Notes: generated by a model from the sequence alone, not told the origin. A stretch of DNA of 64,000 nt from Amycolatopsis aidingensis (GCF_018885265.1 NZ_CP076538.1:3074001-3138000); one strand, 5' to 3'; shown: positions 9,759 through 18,819, numbered from the stretch's first letter. Program-made: numbers and translations.

Positions 9759-11354
9759 ATGGATGGTCAACCGCTGCCGGTCGAGGACGAGGACCCCAGG
9801 GCACGCCGCCGGGACGGCACCGTGGACACGGTGGCCGTGGCGGGCGGATTCTCCGATCTGGCGGCCAGCCCCTACCGGCGCGACCGCGACCGGATAGCGG
9901 GATCCCCCTTCTTCGCCCGGCTCGGCGGGGTCACCCAGGTGGTGAGTGCCGCGGGCGCGGGCCTGCTGCACAACCGGCTCACGCACAGCCTGAAGGTGGC
10001 CCAGGTGGCCAGGGCGATCGCCGAGCGTATCCAGGAAGGCGAGCGGGACCGCGCCCTGGCCGAGCGGCTCGGCGGCTGCGATCCGGACGTGGCCGAGGCC
10101 GCGGCGCTCGCGCACGACCTCGGCCACCCCCCGTTCGGCCATCTGGGGGAGCGGGTGCTCGACCGGATCGCCCGGCACCGCTACGGGCTCGCCGACGGGT
10201 TCGAGGGCAACGCCCAGAGCTACCGCATCATCACCACCACCGACGTGCGCGGCCCCTCCGCGGTCGGCCTCGACCTCACCGCCGCGGTGCGGGCTGCGGT
10301 GCTGAAGTACCCGTGGCTGCGGCTGCACTACCCGCAGGCCCATCCGGCCGGGATGCGCATCCCGCCGCGCGGCGCCGCCGAGCCCGCGGACGCCCCCGGC
10401 ACCGGCTCGAGCAAGTTCTCCGCCTACGCCACCGAGCTCGCCGACCTGAAGCGGGCACGGGAGCCGTTCGCGGGGGCCGTGGCGGACTGGCAGCAGACCG
10501 TGGAGGCCTCGGTGATGGACACCGCCGACGACATCGCCTACGCCATCCACGACCTGCAGGACTTCCACCGGATCGGGGTGCTGCAGCATGCACCGGTCGC
10601 GGCCGAGCTCACCCGCTGGGCCACCGACCTGGCCGGGTTCGCCGCGCTGGACTCCGGCAGGCTGGCCGCGGAGAGCCGCAGGCCCGGGTACTCCCTGGAG
10701 TGGCTGCGCCGCAGGCTGCACGCCAAGGACGGCTGGATCGTGGACGACGAGGCATTCATCCAGGCCGTGGCCACCGTGCGCACCGAACTGGTGGACGAAC
10801 TGCTGGCCACCCCCTTCGACGGCTCCATCGAGGCCGAGCAGGCGCTGGCCACCTTCTCCGCGCGGTGGACCTCGCGGCTGGTATACGGGGTGCTGATGAC
10901 CGGCTCGCCATCCACCCGGTCCGGGCACGTGCTGCTCGGCGCGGCCCAGTGGCACGAGGTGCAGGTGCTGAAGTTCGTGCACCGGCGGTTCGTCCTGCTC
11001 CGCCCGGATCTGGCCCTGCACCAGCGTGGGCAGGCGAGCCTGCTGGCGACGCTGGTGGACGCGCTCGACGCCTGGCTGGTCGACCGGGACGAGGTGTCCC
11101 GGTTGCCGCGCAGGCTGCACGATCTGGTGGAGCTGGCGCACGCGGAGTACTCCGCACTGGCCGATGACGCGCCCGACCTGCTGATCGGTGCCACCGGGGA
11201 GCCGGTGCGCGGCGCCGACGAGGTGCACGCCCTGGCCCGCGGCCGGGCGGTGGTGGACTTCGTGTCCTCGCTGACCGACAAGCAGGCGGTGAGCCTGCTG
11301 GACTCCGTCTCCGGCCGGGCGGCCCAGCCGTGGTCGGAATCCTTCGTGCTTTGA
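9759..11354 (+). CDS. dGTPase-like HD-domain triphosphohydrolase
   Basis: About 531 residues, related to deoxyguanosinetriphosphate triphosphohydrolases that hydrolyse dNTPs to deoxynucleoside and tripolyphosphate. The conserved entry motif HNRLTHSLKVAQVAR supplies the first metal His (near residue 76) and ALAHDLGHPPFGHLGE the HD pair (near 119-120). A later Asp in SVMDTADDIAYAIHD completes the HD set. Length matches the larger dGTPase subgroup. I prefer the ATG at 9759, which lies eight bases after a TATACG -10-like hexamer (9745-9750) and looks leaderless. A GTG at 9681 would add 26 residues. Confidence 0.85.
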   Translation: MDGQPLPVEDEDPRARRRDGTVDTVAVAGGFSDLAASPYRRDRDRIAGSPFFARLGGVTQVVSAAGAGLLHNRLTHSLKVAQVARAIAERIQEGERDRALAERLGGCDPDVAEAAALAHDLGHPPFGHLGERVLDRIARHRYGLADGFEGNAQSYRIITTTDVRGPSAVGLDLTAAVRAAVLKYPWLRLHYPQAHPAGMRIPPRGAAEPADAPGTGSSKFSAYATELADLKRAREPFAGAVADWQQTVEASVMDTADDIAYAIHDLQDFHRIGVLQHAPVAAELTRWATDLAGFAALDSGRLAAESRRPGYSLEWLRRRLHAKDGWIVDDEAFIQAVATVRTELVDELLATPFDGSIEAEQALATFSARWTSRLVYGVLMTGSPSTRSGHVLLGAAQWHEVQVLKFVHRRFVLLRPDLALHQRGQASLLATLVDALDAWLVDRDEVSRLPRRLHDLVELAHAEYSALADDAPDLLIGATGEPVRGADEVHALARGRAVVDFVSSLTDKQAVSLLDSVSGRAAQPWSESFVL

Positions 11355-11495
11355 GATCAGCTTCTGCCGCCGTTCGGTCGGCACACAAAAGGCCGCTGTC
11401 CCCCGGACACCGCTGGTGCGTAGATTGTTTCGGCCGGTAACCGCCGGCAGGAGCTCGCGTGAGTCGGGGCACGCGCCTACCCGAGGGAGGCGTCC

Positions 11496-14381
11496 GTGCG
11501 TTCAGTTCGGCGAAGACGAGGAGTCGTGGTGGCGGCATGCCTTGCCGTCGCGTTCGGCCTGGCTACGCCAGCGGCGGCGAGCCAGGAACCCCCGCGGGGG
11601 AACTTCTCGGACAAGATGATCCGGCAGATCGCCGCGCTGCAGCAGCTGAAGCGCGCGCAGTCCGCCGTAGAGGCCAAAGTGGACAGCAGGCTGCTGCTCG
11701 AACAGCGGCGCCGCGGCGGACGGATGACGAGCTCGGCGCTGTCCACGCTGCACACCGGGGTGGAGGTCTCCCGATCCGGCGCGGTAACCGTGGACATCCG
11801 GGCTGACAAGGTGTCCGGCGAGCTACTGGCCGCGATACGCGCGGCAGGGGGCAGCACCCGTACCGTGTCGCGGCGCCTCGGCAGCGTGCGGGCGGAACTG
11901 CCACTGCCCGCCGTCAGCACGGTGGCAAGGCGGGCCGAGGTGCGCGCCGTCGAGCTGGCCACCGAGGCGATGACCAACCGCGAGCAGGCGCCGGGCCAGG
12001 GACCGGCAGGGGCGGCCCGCGCGGAGTCCAAAGAGGACACAGCACGCCGGGTGGATGCCGAGCTGCGCGCCGCGCTCGGAGCCAGGGCCCAGACCGTCAC
12101 CAGCGAAGGCGACCGGACGCACAATGTGGACACCGCGCGGCTGCGCTACGGGGTCACCGGCGTCGGCACCAAGATCTGCGCGCTCTCCGACGGGGTCGCC
12201 TCGCTGGCGGCCTCCCAGGCCCGCGGGGAGCTGCCCGATGTGGACGTGCTGCCGGGGCAGGCGGGAAGCGGGGACGAGGGCACCGCCATGCTGGAGATCC
12301 TGCACGACCTCGCGCCGGGCGCCGAGCTCGGCTTCGCCACGGCCTTCGGTTCGGATGCCGGATTCGCCGACAACATCCGCGCGCTGCGGTTCGACGCGGG
12401 CTGCGACGTCATCGTGGATGACGTGCTGTACTTCAAGGAGTCCCCGTTCCAGGACTGGATCATCGCGCAGGCGGTGAACGAGGTGACCGCCCACGGCGCA
12501 CTGTACTTCTCCTCGGCGGGTAACCAGGGCAACACCCTGGACGGCACCGCTGGGCACTGGGAGGGCGACTTCGTCGACTCCGGGCAGCAGGCAGGCAAGT
12601 TCGCCGGTGCGGCGCATGACTTCGCAGGCGCCGACGGAACCCAGATCTTCCAGCCGATCTCGGAGCACTCGCCGGGATCGCTGCCGGTCACCCTGTTCTG
12701 GTCGGATCCACTTGGCGGCGCGAGCAGCGACTACGACCTGTACCTCTTCGACGGCGCGGGCAATCTGGTGGCGATGAGCCAGGACACCCAGAACGGCACC
12801 CAGGATCCCTACGAGCGGCTGAACACGCCGGTGTTCGGCGGGTCCGGGTTGCGGCTGGCGGTGGTCAAGTACTCCGGAGCGGACCGCTACCTCTCGCTGT
12901 CCGCGCTGCGCGGCCGGTTCAGCGACTCCGCGGACGGCCTGCGTGCCTACACCACCCCGGGGGCCACGTTCGGGCACTCCGCGGCGCGGAACGCCGTCAG
13001 CGTGGCGGCGACCCCGGCCGCGGCGCCGTTCGGGCGGCCGCTGGAGCCCGGCGACCCACCGAACCCGGCCGGCCCGTTCCCCGGTTCCTTCGGCGGGGCA
13101 AGCAAGCTGGAGCGGTTCACCGCGGACGGCCCGCGCCGGGTGTTCTACCAGGCGGACGGCACCCCGATCACCCCGGGTGACGTGTCCTCCACCGGCGGCG
13201 AGCTGCGGCAGAAGCCGGAGGTGACCGCGGCCGACGGGGTACGGACCAGCGTGTCCGGATTCGACCCGTTCTTCGGCACCTCCGCCGCGGCCCCGCATGC
13301 CGCGGCGATCGCGGCGCTGGTGCTGTCCGGCAATCCCGGGCTGCCCGCGGCCGAGGTCCGGGAGGCGTTGCTGCGCACGGCCGTCGACATCGGACCGCAG
13401 GGCACCGACGGCGTGAGCGGGGCAGGGGTACTGCTGGCCGACCGGGTGCTGGCCTACACCGGCGCCACCCCGCAACCCGTGGCGGGCGCGCAGGCGCCGA
13501 CGGTGACCCCGGACGGGAGCGACTACCTCGAACCGGGCGGCACCGCCACGGTGCGCCTGCCGGTACGCAACGAAGGGGACGGCCCGGCGGTGTCCACCAG
13601 CGTGGTGCTCACCTCCCCGACGCCGGGGGTGACGGTGTCCCCGCGGGCCAGGGCGTACGGCACGATCAGCCAGGGCCAGACGGTGGCGAACGACTTCACC
13701 GTCAGCGTGCCCGCGGCACACGAGCCAGGTGCGCCGGTGGAGCTGCGGGCCAGGGTGACCTTCGTCGGCAGGTACTCGCCCACCACCGCGAGCTTCCCGA
13801 TCCCGGTCGGCAGGCCGTCCGACGAGGTCCGCGACTTCGCCTACACCGGGGCCGCGGTGCCGATCCCTGACGACGACGCGGAAGGGATCAGCGTCCCGCT
13901 CGAGGTCGCGGAGGTGGGCTGGGCCGCGCGGCTGTCGGTTTCGGTGGACGGCACCGAGTGCGGCACCGACCCGGAATCCACCACGGTGGGCATCAATCAC
14001 TCCTATGTGGGCGATCTGGTCGGCACGCTCACCGCGCCTTCCGGGCGGAGCGCGACCCTGTTCCAGCGCAACGGAGCCTCCGGCAACAACCTGTGCCAGG
14101 TGGTGTTCACCGATGACGCCGAGCGGTCCTTCGACTCGGTCAGCTCGGCGGAGGCCCCGTTCACCGGCAGCTTCCGCGGCGCGAGCCCGCTGCGGTCGCT
14201 GCTCACCGAACCTGTGGACGGAACCTGGACGCTGCACGTCGCCGACCTTGCCGGGGCCGACACCGGATCGCTGCGCTCGGTTTCCTTGCATATCAACGGA
14301 TACGTCCGGCCCGAGGCGCAGCAGGAGCGGCCTGCCCAGCCCCGGCGCGAGGTGCGCAACGGGCCGGTGCGTCCACTGTAG
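11496..14381 (+). CDS. Secreted subtilase-fold protease with C-terminal P domain; Glu at the His position
   Basis: A 961-residue exported protein. An arginine-rich start followed by VVVAACLAVAFGLATPAAAS is a signal peptide. A long pro-region precedes an S8-like catalytic domain with Asp232 (CALSDGVAS), oxyanion Asn343 (SSAGNQGN) and Ser596 (FGTSAAAPHAA). The motif that should read HGT reads D-E261-G-T, so Glu replaces the catalytic His, as in sedolisins. A CARDB-like segment (about 680-780) and a proprotein-convertase P domain (about 790-945) follow. The GTG has GGGAGG upstream. It is probably a cell-surface or extracellular peptidase, but activity is uncertain given the altered triad. Confidence 0.85.
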   Translation: MRSVRRRRGVVVAACLAVAFGLATPAAASQEPPRGNFSDKMIRQIAALQQLKRAQSAVEAKVDSRLLLEQRRRGGRMTSSALSTLHTGVEVSRSGAVTVDIRADKVSGELLAAIRAAGGSTRTVSRRLGSVRAELPLPAVSTVARRAEVRAVELATEAMTNREQAPGQGPAGAARAESKEDTARRVDAELRAALGARAQTVTSEGDRTHNVDTARLRYGVTGVGTKICALSDGVASLAASQARGELPDVDVLPGQAGSGDEGTAMLEILHDLAPGAELGFATAFGSDAGFADNIRALRFDAGCDVIVDDVLYFKESPFQDWIIAQAVNEVTAHGALYFSSAGNQGNTLDGTAGHWEGDFVDSGQQAGKFAGAAHDFAGADGTQIFQPISEHSPGSLPVTLFWSDPLGGASSDYDLYLFDGAGNLVAMSQDTQNGTQDPYERLNTPVFGGSGLRLAVVKYSGADRYLSLSALRGRFSDSADGLRAYTTPGATFGHSAARNAVSVAATPAAAPFGRPLEPGDPPNPAGPFPGSFGGASKLERFTADGPRRVFYQADGTPITPGDVSSTGGELRQKPEVTAADGVRTSVSGFDPFFGTSAAAPHAAAIAALVLSGNPGLPAAEVREALLRTAVDIGPQGTDGVSGAGVLLADRVLAYTGATPQPVAGAQAPTVTPDGSDYLEPGGTATVRLPVRNEGDGPAVSTSVVLTSPTPGVTVSPRARAYGTISQGQTVANDFTVSVPAAHEPGAPVELRARVTFVGRYSPTTASFPIPVGRPSDEVRDFAYTGAAVPIPDDDAEGISVPLEVAEVGWAARLSVSVDGTECGTDPESTTVGINHSYVGDLVGTLTAPSGRSATLFQRNGASGNNLCQVVFTDDAERSFDSVSSAEAPFTGSFRGASPLRSLLTEPVDGTWTLHVADLAGADTGSLRSVSLHINGYVRPEAQQERPAQPRREVRNGPVRPL

Positions 14382-14399
14382 GTGTGTAGGGTCGGGCGC

Positions 14400-15077
14400 A
14401 TGGTCCGCAAGCGCGAGGTCAGCGGGGGCGGGCGCGCCGTCGAGGTGACTCCGGACCGGCTGGAACGCTGGTTCGCCCGGTTCGCCGAACGCAACGACGG
14501 CGTGCTGAGCACCCGGCTGGACCCGGAGCAGGTGCTGGTACGCGGTGGCAACGGGACGACCGCCACGGTGGCCGTCCCGTTCGCCCCGCTCACCCCGCCC
14601 GGCGGGACCGGGCAGGCCGAGGGGCTGGCTGTCCAGCCGCTGGTGGAGCATCTCCGCAGGCCACGCCGGCTCGGCCTGGTGCTGGTGCGCCTCGGCGGGC
14701 ACAGCATCGGGATCGCCGAGCAGGGCAGGGTGCTGGTCTCCCGGACCGACCGCCGCCTCGTGCACGGCCGCAACTCCGCGGGCGGCTGGTCCCAGCAGCG
14801 TTTCGCGCGCAGGCGGGAGGGCCAGGCGCGGCAGGCGCTGGCCGCGGCGGCCGAGGACGTGCTGGAGGTACTCGGCTCCCGGTTGTCCGAACTGGACGCG
14901 GTGGTGCTCGGCGGCGACCGCAGGGCGCTGGACGACCTGCGGGCCGACCGCAGGCTGGCACCGCTGTTCGCACTGGCCGAGCCCAGGGTGCTGGAGGTCA
15001 GCGAGCCGCGGCGCTCGGTGCTGGAGGAGGCCGCCGAGCGGGCGCAGGCCGTGGAGGTCGTGGTGCGGGACGGCTGA
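14400..15077 (+). CDS. acVLRF1-family peptidyl-tRNA hydrolase
   Basis: About 225 residues, matching the actinobacterial VLRF1 (Vms1/ANKZF1-like release factor) family, which cleaves peptidyl-tRNA on stalled or split large ribosomal subunits. The diagnostic loop GGWSQQRFARRREGQ carries the catalytic Gln. It is preceded by the GHSIGIAEQGRVLVSRTDRRLVHGR strand region. The start was set at ATG 14400, seven bases after a TAGGGT -10-like hexamer (14387-14392), suggesting a leaderless mRNA. It lies directly upstream of an ABC-F ATPase gene, another ribosome-associated factor. Confidence 0.82.
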   Translation: MVRKREVSGGGRAVEVTPDRLERWFARFAERNDGVLSTRLDPEQVLVRGGNGTTATVAVPFAPLTPPGGTGQAEGLAVQPLVEHLRRPRRLGLVLVRLGGHSIGIAEQGRVLVSRTDRRLVHGRNSAGGWSQQRFARRREGQARQALAAAAEDVLEVLGSRLSELDAVVLGGDRRALDDLRADRRLAPLFALAEPRVLEVSEPRRSVLEEAAERAQAVEVVVRDG

Positions 15078-15250
15078 CCGTGTCCTGCGAGAACGGGCGG
15101 GTCAGCACCGGGCGGAAACCGGTGGACCGGAACCTTTACACTGATCACGTGGTCGTTCGCCTCGAATAGCGCGCTCGTAGCCCGCCGGGACAACCCGGAC
15201 GGGCCCTCGCCGCTGCCCACGTCCACGTTCAGCCTGCCACGGAGTTTCCC

Positions 15251-16879
15251 TTGATCACGGCTCAGGACCTCGAGCTGCGCGCTGGTTCGCGCATCCTGCT
15301 TTCGGACACCACCCTGCGCATCCAGCCGGGCGACCGCATCGGCCTGGTCGGCCGCAACGGCGCAGGCAAGACGACCACCCTGCGCGCGCTCGCGGGCGAG
15401 GGCGAGCCCTACACCGGTGAGGTCCAGCACACCAGCGAGCTCGGTTACCTGCCGCAGGACCCGCGCGAGGGCGACCTGTCCGTATCGGCAAAGGACCGGG
15501 TGCTCTCCGCGCGCGGCCTCGACCTGCTGGTGCGGGACATGGAGAAGGCGCAGAACGCGATGGCCGAGCTGCTGGACGAGAACGAGCGGGACCGGGCCGT
15601 GCGCCGGTACGGCAGGCTGGAGGAGCGGTTCGCCGCGCTCGGCGGGTATGCCGCGGAGAGTGAGGCCGCGCGGATCTGCGCCAACCTCGGGCTGGAGGAG
15701 CGACTGCTGCCGCAGCCGCTGCGCACGCTCTCCGGTGGTCAGCGGCGCCGGGTCGAGCTCGCCCGGATCCTGTTCGCCGCGTCCGAGGCGGGTGCGGGCG
15801 GCAAGTCCGAGACGATCCTGCTGCTGGATGAGCCGACCAACCACCTGGACGCCGACTCGATCGCCTGGTTGCGCGGGTTCCTCTCCGCGCACGAGGGTGG
15901 GCTGGTGGTGATCAGCCACGATGTCGAGCTGCTCGGCGACGTGGTGAACAAGGTGTGGTTCCTGGACGCCACCCGCGGCGAGCTTGATCACTACAACATG
16001 AGCTGGCAGCGCTATCTGGACGCGCGCGCGACCGACGAGAAGCGCCGCAGGCGGGAACGCGCCAACGCCGAGAAGAAGGCGTCCGCGCTGCGCGCACAGG
16101 CCGCCAAGCTGGGTGCGAAGGCGACCAAGGCGGTGGCGGCGAAGAACATGGCCCGCCGGGCCGACGAGATGATGGCCGAGCTGGACGAGACCAGGCAGGC
16201 GGACAAGGTCGCGAAGATCAAGTTCCCGGCCCCGGCCTCCTGCGGCCGCACTCCGTTGACCGCAGAGGGACTTTCCAAGTCCTACGGTTCGCTGGAGATC
16301 TTCACCGGGGTCGATCTCGCGGTCGATCGCGGGGCACGGGTGGTCGTGCTCGGGTTGAACGGCGCGGGTAAAACGACCCTCCTGCGGTTGCTCGGCGGAA
16401 TGGAAAAGCCCGACACCGGTGCGGTTGTCGCCGGCCATGGTCTGCGGATCGGCTACTACGCCCAGGAACACGAGACCCTGGATCACGAGTCCACCGTGTG
16501 GCAGAACATCCGGCAGCTGTCCCCGGACACCGGGGCGCAGGAGTTGCGGAACCTGCTCGGGTCCTTTCTGTTCACCGGCGACCAGCTCGACCAGCCCGCG
16601 GGCACCCTGTCCGGTGGCGAGAAGACCAGGCTCGCGCTCGCCAGCCTGGTTTCCAGCGCGGCCAACGTGTTGCTGCTGGACGAACCGACCAACAACCTGG
16701 ACCCGGCGAGCCGGGAACAGGTGCTGGACGCGCTGCGCAGCTACCAGGGGGCGGTCGTGCTGGTCACCCACGATCCCGGGGCCGTGCAGGCGCTGGAGCC
16801 GGAGCGGGTGATCCTGCTTCCGGACGGGACCGAAGACCATTGGTCCGAGGACTACCTGGAGCTCGTCCAGTTGGCCTGA
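15251..16879 (+). CDS. ABC-F family ATPase (ribosome-associated)
   Basis: A 542-residue protein with two ABC ATPase domains and no membrane segment. Domain 1 has Walker A GRNGAGKT and signature LSGGQRRR; domain 2 has GLNGAGKT and LSGGEKTR. Both have Walker B regions followed by DEPTN. The linker between them (about residues 250-300) is highly charged and helical, as in the P-site tRNA interaction motif of ABC-F proteins. These proteins bind the ribosomal E site and modulate stalled translation or confer antibiotic protection. Start TTG 15251. It resembles the housekeeping actinobacterial ABC-F more than dedicated resistance proteins, but this is not certain. Confidence 0.9.
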   Translation: MITAQDLELRAGSRILLSDTTLRIQPGDRIGLVGRNGAGKTTTLRALAGEGEPYTGEVQHTSELGYLPQDPREGDLSVSAKDRVLSARGLDLLVRDMEKAQNAMAELLDENERDRAVRRYGRLEERFAALGGYAAESEAARICANLGLEERLLPQPLRTLSGGQRRRVELARILFAASEAGAGGKSETILLLDEPTNHLDADSIAWLRGFLSAHEGGLVVISHDVELLGDVVNKVWFLDATRGELDHYNMSWQRYLDARATDEKRRRRERANAEKKASALRAQAAKLGAKATKAVAAKNMARRADEMMAELDETRQADKVAKIKFPAPASCGRTPLTAEGLSKSYGSLEIFTGVDLAVDRGARVVVLGLNGAGKTTLLRLLGGMEKPDTGAVVAGHGLRIGYYAQEHETLDHESTVWQNIRQLSPDTGAQELRNLLGSFLFTGDQLDQPAGTLSGGEKTRLALASLVSSAANVLLLDEPTNNLDPASREQVLDALRSYQGAVVLVTHDPGAVQALEPERVILLPDGTEDHWSEDYLELVQLA

Positions 16880-16882
16880 GAA

Positions 16883-17038
16883 CCTGTTCCTGAACCGGAC
16901 TGTGCCACTCAGCGAAGTGGAAGAACTCGCGTTGCGCAGCCCACGGACGGCGAGGCCGGGCGCATGACCTGCGAAGGTGACGATGGTTCCGGAGTCAGAG
17001 CCCGGCCGAGTCGACCGTATCGCGAGTTCAGGAACAGG
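16883..17038. repeat. 156-bp dispersed intergenic repeat, copy A
   Basis: This starts four bases after the ABC-F stop. It is bounded by a perfect 13-bp terminal inverted repeat (CCTGTTCCTGAAC at 16883-16895, complement at 17026-17038), with an inner GGCCGGGC/GCCCGGCC pair, so the whole element can fold into a long imperfect hairpin. A second copy of nearly equal length lies at 56791-56947 with many shared blocks (for example AGTGGAAGAAC, GGCGAGGCCGGGCG, TGCGAAGGTG and GAACAGGCACTGAG). No coding frame is convincing. It could be a MITE-like element or a structured 3'-end repeat. Confidence 0.85.
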
Positions 17039-17119
17039 CACTGAGGTGCGTGCCGGACGACGGTGCGGGAATGCTCACGTGCGTGCGCATCCCGGTCGGT
17101 GATAACCCGAAGGGCATAA

Positions 17120-17169
17120 CGTTAGTTGATCACTGGCGGCCCGCCAGACTGTTGATCTCGTTAGTTGAT
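17120..17169 (+). repeat. Direct repeat CGTTAGTTGAT upstream of small HTH gene
   Basis: CGTTAGTTGAT occurs at 17120-17130 and again at 17159-17169 (39-base period), with a further partial GTTGATC at 17151. The DNA from 17100 to 17240 is unusually AT-rich for this genome. It may be a regulator binding site or promoter region for the HTH gene at 17322. The rest of the 16880-17321 gap holds repeat copy A and no other recognisable gene. Confidence 0.4.
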
Positions 17170-17321
17170 GTTGTGCAAAGACACTGGAATGGCCCAATAT
17201 CACCGCACTTTTCTAAGGTTTTTCGCCACCCGCCTAGCATTACGGCGCCCAGTGTTCGATCATTGCCCCGATAGGGGTCGTCTGTGGCCCAAAGCACTCT
17301 CCGGGTGGAAGGTGGATAGAC

Positions 17322-17531
17322 GTGGCAGACCTTAAGAAGGGTGCACGTATCACCGGAAATACGCGCGACAAGCTGGCTGCTGACCTCAAGAAGAAGTACG
17401 AGAAGGGGGCCAGCATTCGGGCGCTCGCCGAGTCGACCGGCCGGTCGTACGGTTTCGTTCATCGGGTGCTGTCGGAGTCCGGTGTGCAGCTGCGCGGCCG
17501 CGGCGGCGCCACCCGCGTCAAGAAGAAGTAG
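17322..17531 (+). CDS. Small conserved actinobacterial helix-turn-helix protein
   Basis: A 69-residue basic protein. A helical stretch (RDKLAADLKKKYEKG) leads into a compact helix-turn-helix, ASIRALAESTGRSYGFVHRVL, and a Gly/Arg/Lys tail. It belongs to a widely conserved actinobacterial family of very small HTH proteins of uncertain role, possibly nucleoid-associated or regulatory. The GTG start has GGAAGGTGG upstream. Its last 14 bases overlap the 3' end of the opposite-strand GT87-like gene. Confidence 0.8.
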   Translation: MADLKKGARITGNTRDKLAADLKKKYEKGASIRALAESTGRSYGFVHRVLSESGVQLRGRGGATRVKKK

Positions 17532-18819
17532 CCTGCGCGGTCTCCCGCTGCTCGGCCGCGCGGAAGCAGACCATCGCGCCGAGCGTGACGAGCGGATACA
17601 CCAGGTAACCGAAGCGGGTGGCGGGCGTGAGCAAGATGAACGCGCCGAACCCGATCGCGATACGCAACATCGCATCCGATCCCGTGACCGGGGGCCGACG
17701 CAGCAACCACACCGCGATCGCCAGTGCCGCCCCGCCCAGCAGCACGAACGCCACCGCCTGACCCGCGGCCCCGGTGCTGGCGATCAGGTACCCGGGCAGC
17801 GGGCTGGCGGCCGGTGAGGTCACCTCGCCGAGACCGGCAGGGAAAAGGACCACGTGCTCGACGAAGGCGTGCGGATCGACCAGCAGAACCGGCAGGTTCA
17901 GCAGGCCGCATCCGGCCAGCAGGGTGAGCAGGAAGCGGCCGAGGGCCCTGCCACCCAGCCGGCCGAACACCAGCATCGCCAGCACGGGCGCGGTGAGCAG
18001 GGCGGTCAGCTTCGCACTGGCGACCACAGCCATGACCACGGCTGCGGCACCCGGCCGATCCCGGGCCGCCAGCGCCCCACCGACCAGGATCAGCCCGAGA
18101 ATGGCAAGGTCCGGGCCTGCGGCCGCCGAGGTCAGCGCAGTCAGCGGGCAGGCGACGGCCAACTGCGCGGCGCGGACCGGCACCGGCGGGTTGCCGAGTA
18201 GCCGCAGAGTCAGCCAGACACACACCGCGGCCACCGCGAGGAACATCAGCCTGGCATCGGTCAGCGCGTCCGCCAGCGGACTTCCCCCGAACAGCGCCCG
18301 CGGCAGGCCGAACACCGGCATCACCGGCCCGTAGGGCGTGTAGTCGTTCACCTCCGCCGCCCTGCCGAGGGAGGTCACGTCCACATACGGCGTGCCGTTG
18401 TCCAGTAGCAGGCTCGCCGAGCGCTCGATCACCCACACCTCGGGCTGCGCGCTCCAGGACCAGGGGGTGCGCAGCCAGTCGGCGCCGGTGAGCCTGCGGA
18501 CCACCAGGACGCCCAGCGGCGCCAGCATCCCGAGCAGGCCGACGGCGCCGAGGCCCACCCACCGGGAGCCGAATCGGCCCCCCGGCGGGCGACCTGCCCT
18601 GGCGCGCAGCAGCAGCCAGCCGCTGTGTGCCGCGGCCAGCCCGTAGGCCGCCGTGGCGAAGTTGCCCCAGACGCGGTAGCCGTAGAACTCGTTGGTCAGT
18701 GCCACGCCGAGCGCATAGCCGCAGCAGACCAGGTAAAAGGCCAGGTCAAGGGGTAGTGGGCGATCCGTCCAGTACTGCGCGAGCCTGCCGCCGGGCCGTT
18801 GTGGAGTTCCCCGAACCAC
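17518..18819 (-). CDS. GT87-like polytopic membrane glycosyltransferase
   Basis: About 433 residues with ten or more hydrophobic segments, no signal peptide and no soluble domain. The layout (a loop with WVIERSASLLLDNGTPYVDV and DYTPYGPVMPVFGL after the second or third helix, then repeated TM helices) is that of GT-C/GT87 polyprenol-phosphate-mannose-dependent transferases, which build cell-envelope glycolipids. The specific substrate is not visible. The start was set at GTG 18819 because GGAGGGA lies about nine bases upstream and upstream codons are arginine/proline rich. The 3' end overlaps the HTH gene by 14 bases (convergent). Confidence 0.72.
   Translation of the reverse strand: MVRGTPQRPGGRLAQYWTDRPLPLDLAFYLVCCGYALGVALTNEFYGYRVWGNFATAAYGLAAAHSGWLLLRARAGRPPGGRFGSRWVGLGAVGLLGMLAPLGVLVVRRLTGADWLRTPWSWSAQPEVWVIERSASLLLDNGTPYVDVTSLGRAAEVNDYTPYGPVMPVFGLPRALFGGSPLADALTDARLMFLAVAAVCVWLTLRLLGNPPVPVRAAQLAVACPLTALTSAAAGPDLAILGLILVGGALAARDRPGAAAVVMAVVASAKLTALLTAPVLAMLVFGRLGGRALGRFLLTLLAGCGLLNLPVLLVDPHAFVEHVVLFPAGLGEVTSPAASPLPGYLIASTGAAGQAVAFVLLGGAALAIAVWLLRRPPVTGSDAMLRIAIGFGAFILLTPATRFGYLVYPLVTLGAMVCFRAAEQRETAQATSS

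Noticed and set aside
16883..17038. Insertion sequence with transposase
   Set aside because: The element is only 156 bp and has no open frame; at most a non-autonomous remnant.
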